A stretch of 64,000 nt of DNA from Chloranthus sessilifolius. Lineage: Eukaryota > Streptophyta > Magnoliopsida > Chloranthales > Chloranthaceae. The notes beneath the pieces were generated by a model. The model made no database searches and had not been told where the DNA came from. It saw only the letters and a program-made list of their open reading frames with translations. The DNA lies in NCBI GenBank assembly GCA_021018995.1, contig CM037597.1, positions 4,911,299 to 4,975,298 of the forward strand, in the 5' to 3' direction. The position numbers and the translations under genes were made by a program. Of the stretch, positions 48,389-60,659 are shown in pieces; position 1 is the first letter of the stretch, and the number at the start of each line of letters is the position of its first letter.

Positions 48389-51080
48389 GTAAGTCTCGGA
48401 GACAAGTTATATTTGTTGATCAAAAGAGAAGGCGGAAATATACCTGGATTGTGGAGGTTGTTGGAGGTCACCAACCCAAGTATAGATATGTTCAGATCTA
48501 TGAATTTCTTATGTTAAGATGAAACAATATAGACCTACAAAAATGGGAGACGAGTTGAGATTGCTAGCAGAAATTCATCTTTTCAATGACCTGCAATTTG
48601 CTTGCCCAATGTCCTTCAGGGATCTATGTGAACAGAAGACTTAAGATACCTGAACATTATACAACATGAAAACAGATCCTTCCGTGGAGATTTTCCTCCT
48701 GAGAAATTGCGAGAGGAGAGTTCTTAATAAAAAACTGCATTAATGGTTCTTTACCCCATGGTCTAATGCAGATGTTATATATGTCAATTTCTTCTGTGAA
48801 GGTTCATTGTGAATAATTTTTGGAGCCGTCCATTCAGGAATCCCTTTTGAAATTCAAAATTTTCAAATCACTAGTGACTCCCTTCATCTGGTGTATGCAC
48901 ATTAACCCTTTTGAAATGGCTTGCAGAAATCTTACATAATCTTTGTATAAATGAAAGTCACAATCAAATAAATTAAAGGATTAACATTTGTGTTTAATTG
49001 GTTGAGAGGATCTAGGAAGAAAAGAAAGAAAGTGAGTAGAGGTTTTTTTTATTTTTCCTTCTGTGCGAATGTTGCAAGAGGGAGCGATCAGTTTTTATGA
49101 TAAAAAATTGTGTTTTGTAAAAAGAGGTTTGCATGCGTTTCCAATGAGTTTTCTTTCAATTGTGACTAGAAAGAAGTCCGATTGAGATTGAAGCCAAAAA
49201 TCTCGGGAGATGCCCTGCAGATTAAGAGAGTCCAAACACGGCTTTGTTTACTCCTAATTAAATGGGATTTCATTAATCCATTTTTGTGATAATTATCACA
49301 TAAATGGTGGCTCCGAAACAGAGCATAATAGTTTCTATTTACCTAGTCATGCTTCACATTCCCCATTTGCTATTTAGATGTCAGTTATCATTTTAGATTA
49401 TCCCTACCTTGCCTAAGCACCCCCTAATTATATAAGTGGAAATGCTATAAATTACTCTAATGTTTATATTATAATTTTTTATTTTACTCGTTTCTTCTTT
49501 GTAGAGATCTGTTTTCACTGGCAGGCTAATTTCTTCTTTGAAAATTTATTTGTAACTGTTGCTGCATTTAACATCATGTGATTTCAGAGTCCCGAGGACT
49601 TTTTGAGTGGCCGCCATTTCTGTGATGGGATGCAATTTAATTCGCTCCATACACTAATTGGAACTGACTGGCTGTTTGGACGGCCACCAAAATATAAGTG
49701 ACCAGTTGTTTGCTTTCATTTTCACCCCAAAATGCTTTTGGGATGAACTGTCGTGAGATGTGTATTCATCCCAACTTTTTTTTTTGGCACGGACCCTTCT
49801 GGAAACTTTGATCTTACCTCATGTACACAGTTTCTATGGGCCTCAATTAGAGAGCCTGCCAGTGTCTAAGATAAGACACATGATAGTGTGACTTAACAAA
49901 TTCGCTTATGTGATCTCGTTGGTGTTAAAATCACGAGGCCCAAACCATAAGATTGCTACATAAATGGTTTATTTCTTATTCATAGGGGTATGATAATTAA
50001 GTAAAAATGAAGGAGGGGTGCTATAAAATAGGAGAAATTGAATTGATTTTGAGAAAGGGAATGAAAGTGCCAAAATTTTGGGAGGCCACATGAGAGCTAT
50101 GGGTCTGGTATCTTGTGATTTGAAGATCACACTACAGACACTTCGTATGTTTATTTTATGCCCTTAAAAACAGGGCATCATTTAATTACTTGCTGATTTG
50201 GAATTGGTCACAAAGAAAAAAGGGGATTTTAGAGGGTACTTGCAATTGGCTGGGATTTGTGAGAATCTGAAGTGAAGATTATGAGGGGCTCCAACATCTT
50301 GGAACCATTTATTCTAGCACTTGGCTTTCTCTATTATCTTTAGGCTTTTATTGGTGGTTTTATTTAGGATAACTGGATAAGTAACCTGTACGTAGGGTTT
50401 ATAGTAGGTTATTTTTATTTTTATTTTTTTTATTTTTGCTTTTGCTTGCTGTTTAGAGTAGGTTATTAAAAGGATTATATTGCTGTAAAATTTCATTTTT
50501 GGGTGATATATTGATGAAAAGAGACTGTTTTTTTAATTATAGTTTAATAGAAGATTAAGAGTATTTTATAAACATATATCTTTTTCTTCTTTCTGATCTT
50601 GTTGGGCATCTCCTTGTTTGTTACTTCAGTGATCAATTCCTGGTAAGCAAGCTGCGATTTGCATCACATATCATCTTAGTTTGGTTGAAGCATTTATCTA
50701 TAGAATAAAATCACCTTAATCTTTTACACCTAATTGTGTCTACAATCAAGAGGGGAAGTGTTTGCCCACTTAGACAAGGGAAAGGGTCACCCCTTCTGCA
50801 CAAGACACAATTTCAATAATAATTTTCCTCATCATCTCATTAATGGTTAATCATTGTATATACAGACTACTACTTTCCTAATAATAATGTGCTAAACAAT
50901 TAAACTTCCTAAACAAATGAACTAGTTATAATATCTAATCCAAATCTACTATTTCCATCTAACTTTGCTTAGATGCCTTATTTTCTCAATCTCAACTAGT
51001 CATGTGCTGAATCCTATGTAGTGAGAAGTAGGCAAGGGTTAGCTAGGGCGTTCCTTGTAAGCGATGCGCTATGACGGATC
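48389..51080. other. Intron-like sequence, no gene recognised
   Basis: AT-rich with T-runs. No repeats or domains that I could identify beyond short low-complexity tracts. Confidence 0.5.
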
Positions 51081-51336
51081 CCGGTAGTAGTGAGAAATAG
51101 GAAAGGGTTGGATAGGGCGTGCCCTCCAAGCGACGATCAACAACGATGTCAAATTATTGCGAATAGTAGGTTAGATTTCCCACATCAAAATAAATGTGTG
51201 CGAGCAAAGAAGGTCCATAAACTACATATGACTTCTTGGAATGTAAGTACGTTAGCTGGGAAGAATGTCGAGGTAATTGATGTCATGAAAAGAAAGAATA
51301 TTAAAATAATGTGCTTGTAAGAGATAAAGTGGAAAG

Positions 51337-51681
51337 CAGTCTTACATAGACACGTGGCAAGGGTGCCAAGTGTTTAGGTGTCATTGATGTTTGACACTCC
51401 AATTTTTAAAGATTCCAATATGGCGATACCTCCTTAAGAAAATTAAAATTAAAAAGAAAATAGAATGTACATATAAAAAAAAATGAAGGGACCCAAGCTT
51501 TATATTTTGTAAGTCACTAAACTTTACACTGTTTCTGTTTATAAAACGACAGTTCATCTTATGTGGTATTTTCATACATGACTAGAAGTATCATGCTGTG
51601 TTGAGGAGTGTCCGAGTGCTTCCAAGTGTCGGCACGACAAAAATCCCAAAGTAGAAGACTAAAAGTGCCTAGATAACACTA
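51337..51681. mobile_element. hAT-type MITE A in the LINE
   Basis: Flanked by GTGGAAAG at 51329-51336 and 51682-51689. Ends CAGTCTTACATAGACAC and, inverted, TAGTGTTATCTAGGCAC (imperfect 17-bp TIR). 345 bp, non-coding. Confidence 0.85.
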
Positions 51682-51689
51682 GTGGAAAG

Positions 51690-51956
51690 CATAATGACAA
51701 ATCTCAATGAAATTCACTGAAATAAGGGTTGGAAGAAACTTTCGGCCAAATTTTGGTGATTTTTACATAATTTCAAAATTTTGTTAATTTTGCTGAAATT
51801 AACGAAATTTCGTTAATTTTGACAATTTTCAAATATTAAAAATATATTTTTATACTCCTCAAAATTTTCCCAATATTTTTTTTTTCAAAAATTTCTCAAA
51901 ATTTATCTGAAATGGCCCCCACCGAAATATTGTTGAAAACGAAATTTGTCACTATG
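51690..51956. mobile_element. hAT-type MITE B in the LINE
   Basis: Flanked by GTGGAAAG at 51682-51689 and 51957-51964. Ends CATAATGACAAAT and, inverted, CATAGTGACAAAT. 267 bp with inverted AACGAAATTTCGTT motifs. It shares its left target duplication with element A. Confidence 0.88.
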
Positions 51957-53940
51957 GTGGAAAGGAGAGAAGGCTAAGGACCTGAGAGATGAGTTCAAGT
52001 TTTATCTCAGGGGAGACTATAACTCTCGGAATTGGGGTATGCATTGTAATAGATAAAGATTTGAAGGATAAGATTGGTAAGGTCAAGAGAAGAATGATCG
52101 GATTATGATGGTCAAAATCATTTTGGATAAGAAAATATTAAAAGTTATTATTGACTATTCACCCAAAGTTGGACTATATGAACACGTGAAACATGAATTT
52201 TGGCAATCGATGGATGAACTAGTACAATGCATGCACAATATTAAAAGCATAGTGATTAGAGGTGACTTTAATGGACGCGTAGTGAGGATGTAAAACATAT
52301 ATGAAAGGATAAATGGAGGATATGATTTTGGTGAAAGGAATGAGATGGTGGAGCTATCCTTGATTTTGTAGTAGCTTTTGACATTATAAGAACGAATACC
52401 TTTTTCTAGAAGAGAGACGGACATCTTATTACTTTCAAGAGTGGAGCAAATAAAATAAAATAAATTATTTCTTGTTAAGGCGAAGAGAGTGGGCAAACTG
52501 TAAGGACTGCAAAGTCATCCCAGGAGAGCCTTACGACACAATATAGATTAATAGTTTTAAATGTTCTGATCAAGAGCTAAGTAACTAAAAAGATGACAAA
52601 GGATCCACCAAAAATAAGAATGTGAGAATTAATGGAGACAAAATGCAACCTTTAAAGGGAAAATGAGTGACCGAGAAGTATGATTGTGGAAAGGAGATCC
52701 AAATGAAATGTGGAAACAAATGACGCAATGCCTTAAACGAGTTGCTATTGTGGTGTTTGGGGAATCTACAGGAAGAAAAGGTGTACAAAAAGAAACATGA
52801 TGGTGAAATGCAGACATTCAAAAGTCAATTACCAAAAAGAAATGTTTTAAAAATGGTGAAGAATAAGAACTACAGATGGTCTTGAAATCTATAAGCTCGC
52901 ATAAAGAAAATCTAAGAAAGCCGTGAGTAAAGTATGAAGCGTACACCAATTTATATACTAGGTTGAGAATGAAAGAATAGAGGAAAAAATTTATACAAGA
53001 TTAGAGAAAAGAAAACTAGAGATCCCAAGCAGGTAAAATGCATTAGAGACAAAAATCAAAGGGTCTTGGTAAAAGAGGATTAAATAAAGATATTTCACAA
53101 GAATAATTTAATGATCTGATAAACACAATATATGCGAAGGAAGTAGATCGAGAAGAGGAACCAAATCAAGGGATGATCAGCGAAATATTAGAAGCTAAAG
53201 TAAAAGAAAATTTAACAAAGATTAAGAAAAGAGGGTTGTGACCAGATGGAATACCTATAGAAGTTTGGATTGGATTGAGAGGGAACGGACTGAATTGGTT
53301 GAATTAATCATTTAATAAGACACTTAAAACGAAGAAAATGCTTGAGAAATGGAGGAAGGGCATTGTGGTCCCTTTCTAAAGAATGATGGAGACATCTAAA
53401 TTGTACCAACTATTGAGGCATTAAACTAATGAGCGAAACTATGAAACTTTGGGAGAGAACAGTAAAACAATGACTAAGGCAAAAATCAAATGTATAAAAG
53501 AACCAGATTGGATTTATGCAGGGCAGATCAATAATGGAAGCTAATTTTTCTATTGAGCCAACTTATGGAGAAGTTCAGAGTGAGAAGGAGAAACCTACAT
53601 TTGGTCTTTATGATTTGGAGAAGTCTTATGATTGATTTCCGAGACAGATAATTGGTGGACATTGAGGAAGTAATAAATTTCAAACTTATTTATTGAGATT
53701 ATTCAAGACATGTATGAGAGGGCGATAACTAGTGTAAGAACAACATGTGGAGAGACAAGTGAATTCTCTCTCAGAGTTGGGTTGCATCGAAGATCTACCT
53801 TGAGCCCTTATTTGTTTGCCTGATCATGGATGTGTTAACTATAGACATATAAGAAGAGATTCCATGGTGCATGTTATTTGCAGATGACTTAATATTAATT
53901 GCGCAAAAAGAGAAGAAATAAATGGTAAGCTGAAATTAGG

Positions 53941-54258
53941 GTGAAAAACTTTTTGGTGTGTTAATAATAAGTACCTTTAAGTTGGTGTGTGTATAACAAT
54001 TATTATTTGTTTTCTTCCTTAATATGTAAGGGTGTGTGTTAGCGTTAATTAGTGTGTCATTATTAGTTTGTATGTAAGTGATATAAGTACTAATAATAGA
54101 ACAGGAAGGTGTATTGATCAAAAAAATAAAATAATAGAAGGGGGAGAGAGCCAAGGACAACTCAACCCTAATTCTCTCCTCTCTCTCTCTCTTCTTCTTC
54201 TTGTTCTTCCTCACCTAACCCTAACCTTTCAAAAAACCTACAAGAATTAACTAAACTT
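53941..54258. mobile_element. Unclassified insert in the LINE
   Basis: The LINE reading stops after GKLKL (about 53936) and resumes at about 54262 (LSDLKISK). Between them lies foreign AT-rich sequence with a (CT)n and CTT-rich part. AACTTTTTGG (53947-53956) and AACTTTGG (54253-54261) may be the duplicated target. It could be a short LTR, but its ends are not clear. Confidence 0.5.
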
Positions 54259-54654
54259 TGGAGTTAAGTGATCTAAAAATTAGCAAAACAAAGTTGAAAT
54301 ACATGGAGTGCAAATTTAGTGAACATGATAGCCTAGAGGGGGCTTTAGCTAAAGTAGAAAATCAGATTTCACTATTTAGGCAGTACTTTACAACACTCAA
54401 GTGATGGATTTGAAGAGGACATCTCAAATGGGATTAATGCAGGTTGGATGAAGTGGAGGCAAGCAAGTGGTGTATTGTGTGACCCATGAGTTCCACTTTA
54501 TTGACGAGATGTTTTATAAGACGACGATTAGGGGTGCCATAATCTGTAGTGCGAAATTTTAGGCTACGAAAAAACGATAAGGATATATAAACCATGTGGT
54601 TGAGATGCGTGTGTTGAGATGGGTTTGTGGAGTAACAAGAATGGATAAAATTCA

Positions 54655-54905
54655 TCTCCTTGAATGTGCTGCATCACCTCCTTGATTGTGCACCTTGGCC
54701 ATCTCAAGGGGCCACGTGCTGCATCACCTCTTTGACTTGCTACATCACCTCCTTGATTGTGCACCTTGGTCATCTCTAAGAGCCAAGTGCTGCATCACCT
54801 CCTTGACTTTGCACCTTAGCCATATTCAAGGGTAATATGCTGCATTACCTCCTTTGACCAATTTTGATCTCCTTTGACCAGTTTCCACCTCCTTTAACCA
54901 GTATC
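54655..54905. repeat. Minisatellite, diverged units
   Basis: Repeats of TGCTGCATCACCTCCTTGA and TGCACCTTGGCCATCTC-type phrases, about 50-60 bp per full unit with shortened units, decaying into CTCCTTTGACCA repeats. Directly abuts the broken 3' end of the RTE LINE. Confidence 0.85.
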
Positions 54906-55176
54906 TAGGGGAGATTTTTAAGCAGTTACACTTTAGTCAGCTGTATCAACTCATGTCAAATTAATATGTTACCCCTGTCTTTCTCTAAAATAATCATCAC
55001 GTCCCTAAACTAAAAATACCTTTTTACTCTTACGTTCCTCCGATATGACCATTCACATCTGGGAACCAAATTTAGTATTTTACCCCTCACATTTGATAGA
55101 ATGACCCTTGTATCTTTCCACTCACAACAACTACTCATTTTGAAAATTTGGGTTGCTACATGTGCCATGTGGAAAC

Positions 55177-55561
55177 ACCATCTAAGCCATCTGATTTGAA
55201 GACGTTGACCTAAAGATCTTTGGTGCAAAATATTGCCACGAAACACGATCTCTATCATATGATCATCTGTTTCAATAGTTGACCATCTTGAATCAATGAT
55301 AGAGATCGTTTTCCATGCCAATAGTTTGTACCAAAGATCTTTAGATCATGCCTTAAGAATCAGAGATTCTGAGTTCAAATCCCCCTCCCCCCCCGGCGTG
55401 CTTGTTGGCCACTCACACTGATTTATCCCTACTAACTGGTACGTTTGACGCGCGGGTGTTACGTACGCTGGGAGTTAGTCGGGTGCTCTAAGAGGCCGGA
55501 TGCCCCTTTATTAAGAAAAAATCTTTAGATCATAGCCTTCAAATCAGATGGTTTAGATGGT
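55177..55561. mobile_element. Foldback element split by a SINE
   Basis: Left arm (ACCATCTAAGCCATCTGATT ..., 55177-55263) pairs with the right arm 55297-55354 plus 55521-55561. The wording (GATCTTTAGATCAT, CTATCATATGATC) relates it to the family at 41779. Confidence 0.75.
55355..55520 (+). mobile_element. 5'-truncated SINE with long target duplication
   Basis: Begins just before a B-box-like GAGTTCAAATCCCC, runs through GGGTGCTCTAAGAGGCCGG and ends in an A-rich tail. The target duplication ATCTTTAGATCATGCCTT (55337-55354) recurs with one extra base at 55521-55539. Same family as 27525-27895. Confidence 0.82.
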
Positions 55562-55766
55562 CCCCAAAATAGAAAGGCTTTCTTTTAAATTGTGTCCTTG
55601 GCCAACTTTGTGTGTAAGTAATGGCTCCCTTTTAAATTCAAAACTGCATTTTGGTAATGCATGTTTTCCTTTTTTTTAATAATATACGTTTCACTTACTT
55701 TCTTTCAGTAACTTTTAAATGGCTTTCATTCTAAATTTATGCTATTCTTTGAATTTTGTTATGCAG

Positions 55767-55870
55767 GTGGTGCCCAACAAATGTTTCTATTGCTGAAGAC
55801 CACAACGAAGTGCTGTTGTATTTCTCATTTTTTGTTAGCATTACTGGTAAATTGTGAGATCTAAGACATT
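55767..55870 (+). other. 5' UTR part of the HDC1-like coding exon
   Basis: Acceptor TTATGCAG at 55759-55766 precedes 104 nt of leader. An in-frame TAA at 55862-55864 lies two codons before the ATG, which fixes the start. Confidence 0.6.
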
Positions 55871-57231
55871 ATGAGTGGTGCTCCCAAAAGATTGCACGAG
55901 GAGGGAAGCATTTCTACGACTTCAAAACGCCCCCTTGAAGAGGCAGCATACATATTTTCCAATCTCCCTGGGAAGTTGACTCAATCAGTTGCTAATGATA
56001 ACCGTCCATCCTTCGAAGCGGGGCAGGATGGGCGATTGGCAAAAGTTCTACGGACCGAACCTCGCGATATTGATAAACGATCACCCCTTCTTCCAATTTA
56101 TCGACTCTCTTCTTCAAATGAGTCTTTTGTCCATCCAGTTACTTCCGAAAACAGGCCAGATTTGAGAGAATCCAAGGACCACAGAGATGGAAAGATCGAG
56201 AACAGAGAAATAAAGGCAGAATCTAGAGAGTTGTACCTTGAAACAAGGATGGATTCTCAAGCAGTTAAATGTGACAGAGATACAAAGTTAGAAGCCAAAA
56301 GGGATGATAAAGACATAAAATCTGATAGGGAGTCTCACGCAGAGTTTAAGAGTGACAATAAGATAGAAAAAAATGATTACACTGCAGGGAATTCTCAGTT
56401 GAATTGGAAAGAGCCCAAAGAACACCATCGAGGTAAAAGATATCCTGAATCCTCAAATGATGGAGTGGACCCATGGTGCATTACTCGGAATAATTTGCAC
56501 AGTGGAGATGAAACTGGAAAGGAAACTTCAACGATTGAGGAGCGGGACTGTTTAGAAGCACACGAGGCTGTTGGGGAGAACAAGTTTGATCTAAAAGGTG
56601 AAGAAAAGTTCAAAGATAAAGATAGGAAAAAGAAGGAAGAGAAACACAGAGATTGGGGAGATAGGGACAAGGATAGAAATGATCGTCGAAACAATATGCA
56701 GCTAGGTTGTAGTATCAATAATGAACGCAGGGAATCATTGAGAGAAGAGAGAGAAACTGATAGGTGGGAGAGGGAGAGAAAGGATATTCCAAAAGAAAAG
56801 GAACGGCCGAAGGAAAGAGAAAAAGACCACATTAGGAGAGAAGCATCAAATGCAAATGAGAAAGAGAGTTTTCATGGTGAGAAGGAACTGTTGGATGGAC
56901 CTGCCAAATTGCATGAGCAGGAAAGCCCAGCATCAGAACAAAAGAGACTTAAGGAGTTTGATAGTTGGAAAGCCGTTGATAGAGATGCTAAAGACAGGAA
57001 AAGAGAAAGGGATCATCAAGATGGAGAAGGAGATAGACATGAAAAGCGTGGTAGGGTTTATGACAAGGAATCAGATGATGGATGCACAGAAGGTGATGGG
57101 ATTACAGAAAGGGACAAAGATGGCTTTGGCCATGGTGTGCAACAGCATAGAAGGATGTTGCGCCCAAGGGGGACTCCTCAATCAGCAAATCGGGAACCTC
57201 GTTTTCGGCCTCGTGCACGGGATAATGAAGG
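55871..57231 (+). CDS. HDC1: HDC1-like (Rxt3 family) protein, N-terminal coding exon
   Basis: The frame starts MSGAPKRLHEEGS and is open for 453 codons plus two bases. It ends at donor GAAGG|GTATAT after NREPRFRPRARDNE. I recognise this as the N-terminal half of plant HISTONE DEACETYLATION COMPLEX 1 (Arabidopsis At5g08450, Rxt3 homologue), a nuclear scaffold of HDAC complexes. Visible features: Lys/Arg/Glu/Asp-rich disordered repeats (about residues 90-270), conserved EAHEAVGENKFDLKGEEKF (about 229-247), likely nuclear-localisation runs (KDRKKKEEKHRDWGDRDKDR, about 250; KDRKRERDHQ, about 374), and the conserved VQQHRRMLRPRGTPQSANRE (about 422-441). Reading on through the donor would add six residues and a stop at 57250. 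The Rxt3 domain itself is not in the window. No breaks, so probably functional. Confidence 0.87.
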
Positions 57232-60200
57232 GTATATGTTAATAACTTAATATATTTCTTTGTTTGCATGAAAGCCTCCATCGTGTGTGAAATAATAATT
57301 CATATGCTCTGTTCTACATGAATGTTTCTGTTTATTCCTCTACATAATGCATTTCTTTTATTCAATGACTAATACTCTGGAGTTAGTTTTTGGCCAAGTA
57401 TTCTTTTTTTTTTTGTGTGAAAATGTCCTTGGAGTCAACACTTCTCTTTCTATGTAGACAAGCAAAGCATAACCAATATCCATATTGAATTCTTTTGTAA
57501 AAAGTACATTATGGCATATCAGGTATCGCACATCACTCATTTCAACTTTACTGCTCACCACATATCTCGGAAAAATATGATGTTGATTCTTACTCTCGTC
57601 CAAAAATTTTACATATTTAATTATACTCGTTCTTCCTGTATTAGGTTTTAAGGAATCAGGAGCCAGATTGATCTGCCCACTTGTCCTTTCTAGTTAGCTT
57701 TTGCTACAAATTGGAATACCATGTGACCTAATATATGTTCCAGTAATGGCTAGTGACTATTTTATTTGATGAATTATGTGTTATTGATTATGTTTTATTA
57801 TAATCTATAATCACCGTACAAATGTGTTAGCACTTAATCATGGACATAAGATATAACAGGAATTCATCTTCAACCAGCTTTAATGATTTGGGTTCCTGTG
57901 TCAAGTAACATGACTATAAAAGCATACAGCCAAAGCTGTGCCTCACATGTCATATATAGGTTTAGCAGTCCGATCTCATATATTTCCCTAGTAATTGCAT
58001 TCCTCTGTGAGGTAACATTCCACAGAAATATACTGCCAAAGCACATGTCATCTATAGGTTGAACAAGTCTGATTAGATTCCCCTTTTATCTGATTTGTTG
58101 TCGATCATTGTACATTTATGACATACAAACTAATCAAACTTTTGGAATTCGATTTGTGGCATGCATGAACACTCACTGAAGGAATTTGTGTGCACATTTC
58201 CTTGGAATAAATATCCTTGGTGTTCTATTAACTTTTTGTGATTCTTTGAAGGTGAAACAATTACTGATTACCTTTGTGTTCTTGTTTTTTTTGCAGATCT
58301 CAAGGTTAGCCAAAAACTTATCCTGTATTTTAATTGATGCTGATACTTTATTGCAAGTTGGAGCCAATACGAATGTGCTTCATTGGCAAAACGCCTACTT
58401 TTCCTGTCATGCTCATGGACTTGTCTAGTCTGCAGAACTTCAAATTACTCTATGTTTCAGCATTCTGTTGCTTCTAATCTTTTCATGTATCTTGCTTTTT
58501 TGTTTTTTATTTGATAATTGATACGAATATTTCATATCTATTTAGAAGGCCTTAAGCATGATATGAGATGCATTATAGTATAGATAGACCCTTTTTCATA
58601 TTGAAGTCACCGGGTACTCACAATATGCTAGATCAGCAGTATACTGGAAATATATGCAAGGCACGTTTGAGATGTCTTAGTAATTCTGTGTAAGAAAAAG
58701 TTTGTGTCCTACATCTGGGTAGCTAACTTGTGTGATCGAGTGCCCATGCCTAGCAGTTTTTAGAATTAGAAGAACCATGCATGAAGCAAGGCCCTTTCAA
58801 ATAGTGCTCATGTTCAAATTCCTCTTTCTGACACTATTACCTGTTGAATCCAAATGCAGAATTCCTTCTGAATTGCACACTACTGTCAGCCGTGGTCAAG
58901 AAAAAAACCCACTGTCCCATCTGAAAGTCAGCTCTCCATGTTATTATGGGACTAATTTTAGATGTACAATTTAGTGCTATATTAGTATGTCAACTAGTTG
59001 GAACTGCCGTAAGTTTTTCTAACAGCCGATATTGCTAATAATGTTAGAATGAGTTGAGTTGAACGGTGTCACCCACTCATGCATTGCTGGGGTCATCTTG
59101 GTAGAGGCTAAATTGGAAATCCCTTCCTATTTCTCACTCTCCAATGATTAATTTATTATTTTAACAAGTAAAAATTAACTATTCATTTATCTCTTGCACG
59201 TTTTGTGTGCTACTTCTTTTCAGAGCATACCTAGATTGAAAAAAATAATATCATCTTCCTCCATATTTTTTTTCTATTTTCCGACCGCACCATCATTTTA
59301 ATATCAACTCCCCTTTTTTGGAATCTCTAGCATTATGTAACGGTTCCTTTTCCTGGAGCCCCTTGACCTCCTCCATTGGGTTCTATAGTTTTTGTTTTAT
59401 TTTATTTTTTTTAGAACAATTCAGACTTTATTTAGTAGAAATATAAAAAGCAGTGCGTTGGCACTGTTACACCAAGTTGTGACCTTTGTCCTTCCAAATA
59501 AAAAACAACCACTACATGGAAAGAAAAGCCAATGCAAGATCCATCTATAAAGCATAAAAATGGCCTGAAAAAAAAAAATCCAAAGCTGCATGTTAACTTA
59601 TTCTCCATGAACTGAAACTAGTAGACGGATCACCCCAGCCTTTTGTTAGGCTGTCCGCCCTTGCATGCTCTTCCCTTTTCTCTATCATTTGTAGCTTTTA
59701 TTTTTCTGTATTTGGCAAGGGGATTTTCTAATGATGTAACTGTTTATCCTTTTAAAAAATTAGGAAAAAGAACATCAACTGAGACTTCCCCATATTATTA
59801 ATTCATTTGATAATATGCTCTCCATCTTCAAAGCTTTATTGGAAGTGAGATGCACCTTAGAAACACCTTTTCCCATTCTATCCATAGTGGAAATTCCCTT
59901 TCTTCCACTCCCGACCGAATAAAGTGATTTGTTGCTTCATATTTGGAATTTTGGATCTAATGAATTCAAACCAGAGGTCCATGTCAATGACATTTTGTAA
60001 ACAATTGGTTCAGTGATGAAAACTGCATATTCGAGGCTATGGATGTGGTTCTCTTTTCTCACTTCTACTTTTACCTTTTTTTCTTCTTCTTTATAGTCCT
60101 CTCTATTCAGTGAGTTACACAATGCATTCACTGATTGAGTCTGCATATGCTTCCAGGTTTTCATACCATGAGCATACGTTCTTAGGGGTGTTGGAGGCCC

Positions 60201-60600
60201 GATGATTTGAAAACTGTATAGGTGGGAGAAATTTCTTCATTGCCATTATTTGAACTTTGTTCATTGTGAGTTTTCTCTGGCCAGTAGTGCTATGTGGTTG
60301 GTGTGTATTTATTCCTCCTTGGAGATTAACAAAAGGTTATCTTCATCACAAAGGGATTTAGTTTGTAGATATGCTCCTCTTGTGGCGGGTGGCAAATGTG
60401 AAATTTCATCATCTTTCTAGACACCATTTGATGGCTAGAAAAAGTGACTTCATCTTATAGTACTTTCTTAATCTTGTTGCTGTCACTTTGTTAAGTCCAA
60501 AATTATGTTTGTGTTTGCTTCCACACTTTTCTAAGGGATGGTGGAGATCAAAGGATTTGCCACGATTAATTTCTTTATCCATTTTGAGGTTCCTCTGGCC
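57232..60600. other. Intron sequence of the HDC1-like gene
   Basis: Apart from the microexon no coding exon is recognised. Open frames (58186, 58732, 60915 and others) lack domains. I looked for the next HDC1 exon (start of the Rxt3 region, a KVGECMQEL-like phrase) and did not find it. Confidence 0.55.
58297..58304 (+). CDS. HDC1: Proposed 8-nt microexon of the HDC1-like gene
   Basis: ATCTCAAG lies between a strong acceptor (TGTTTTTTTTGCAG) and GTTAGC. Spliced to the previous exon (ending in GG) it gives Gly-Ser-Gln plus the first base of the next codon. In the family as I recall it, DNEG is followed by SQGK, which fits exactly. This is sequence-based inference without transcript support. 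Confidence 0.6.
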
Positions 60601-60659
60601 TTCAGGGAAATGTGGTGCGTGCTCTGTTGGTGTATGTGCTTATTAGTGTCTTGGGGTGT

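Larger units (their letters stand above)
51090..54650 (+). mobile_element. RTE-clade LINE remnant with three insertions
   Basis: Pieces in order: endonuclease start (MTSWNVSTLAGKNVEVIDVM, about 51227-51320); endonuclease middle and end (about 51957-52500, with YSPKVGLYEHVKHEFW and GDFNG); reverse transcriptase (53220-53930, with PDGIPIEVW, LYDLEKSYD and the catalytic FADD in LFADDLILI at about 53874); and the C-terminal part (54260-54650, with KYMECKFSEHD and EMRVLRWVCGVTRMDK). Many stops. Order and wording match plant RTE LINEs. Two hAT MITEs (51337-51956) and an unclassified insert (about 53941-54258) interrupt it. It ends at the minisatellite. Confidence 0.88.

Noticed and set aside
56395..56832. 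145-codon Ser/Phe/Leu-rich frame on the minus strand
   Set aside because: It is the antisense shadow of the charged HDC1-like exon. AG-rich plus-strand codons read as Ser/Phe/Leu on the other strand, and no domain is present.
58732..58974. Frame 58732-58974 as the next HDC1 exon
   Set aside because: Its sequence does not resemble the start of the Rxt3 region, its frame is not flanked by convincing splice sites in the required phase, and it begins with an arbitrary Met.
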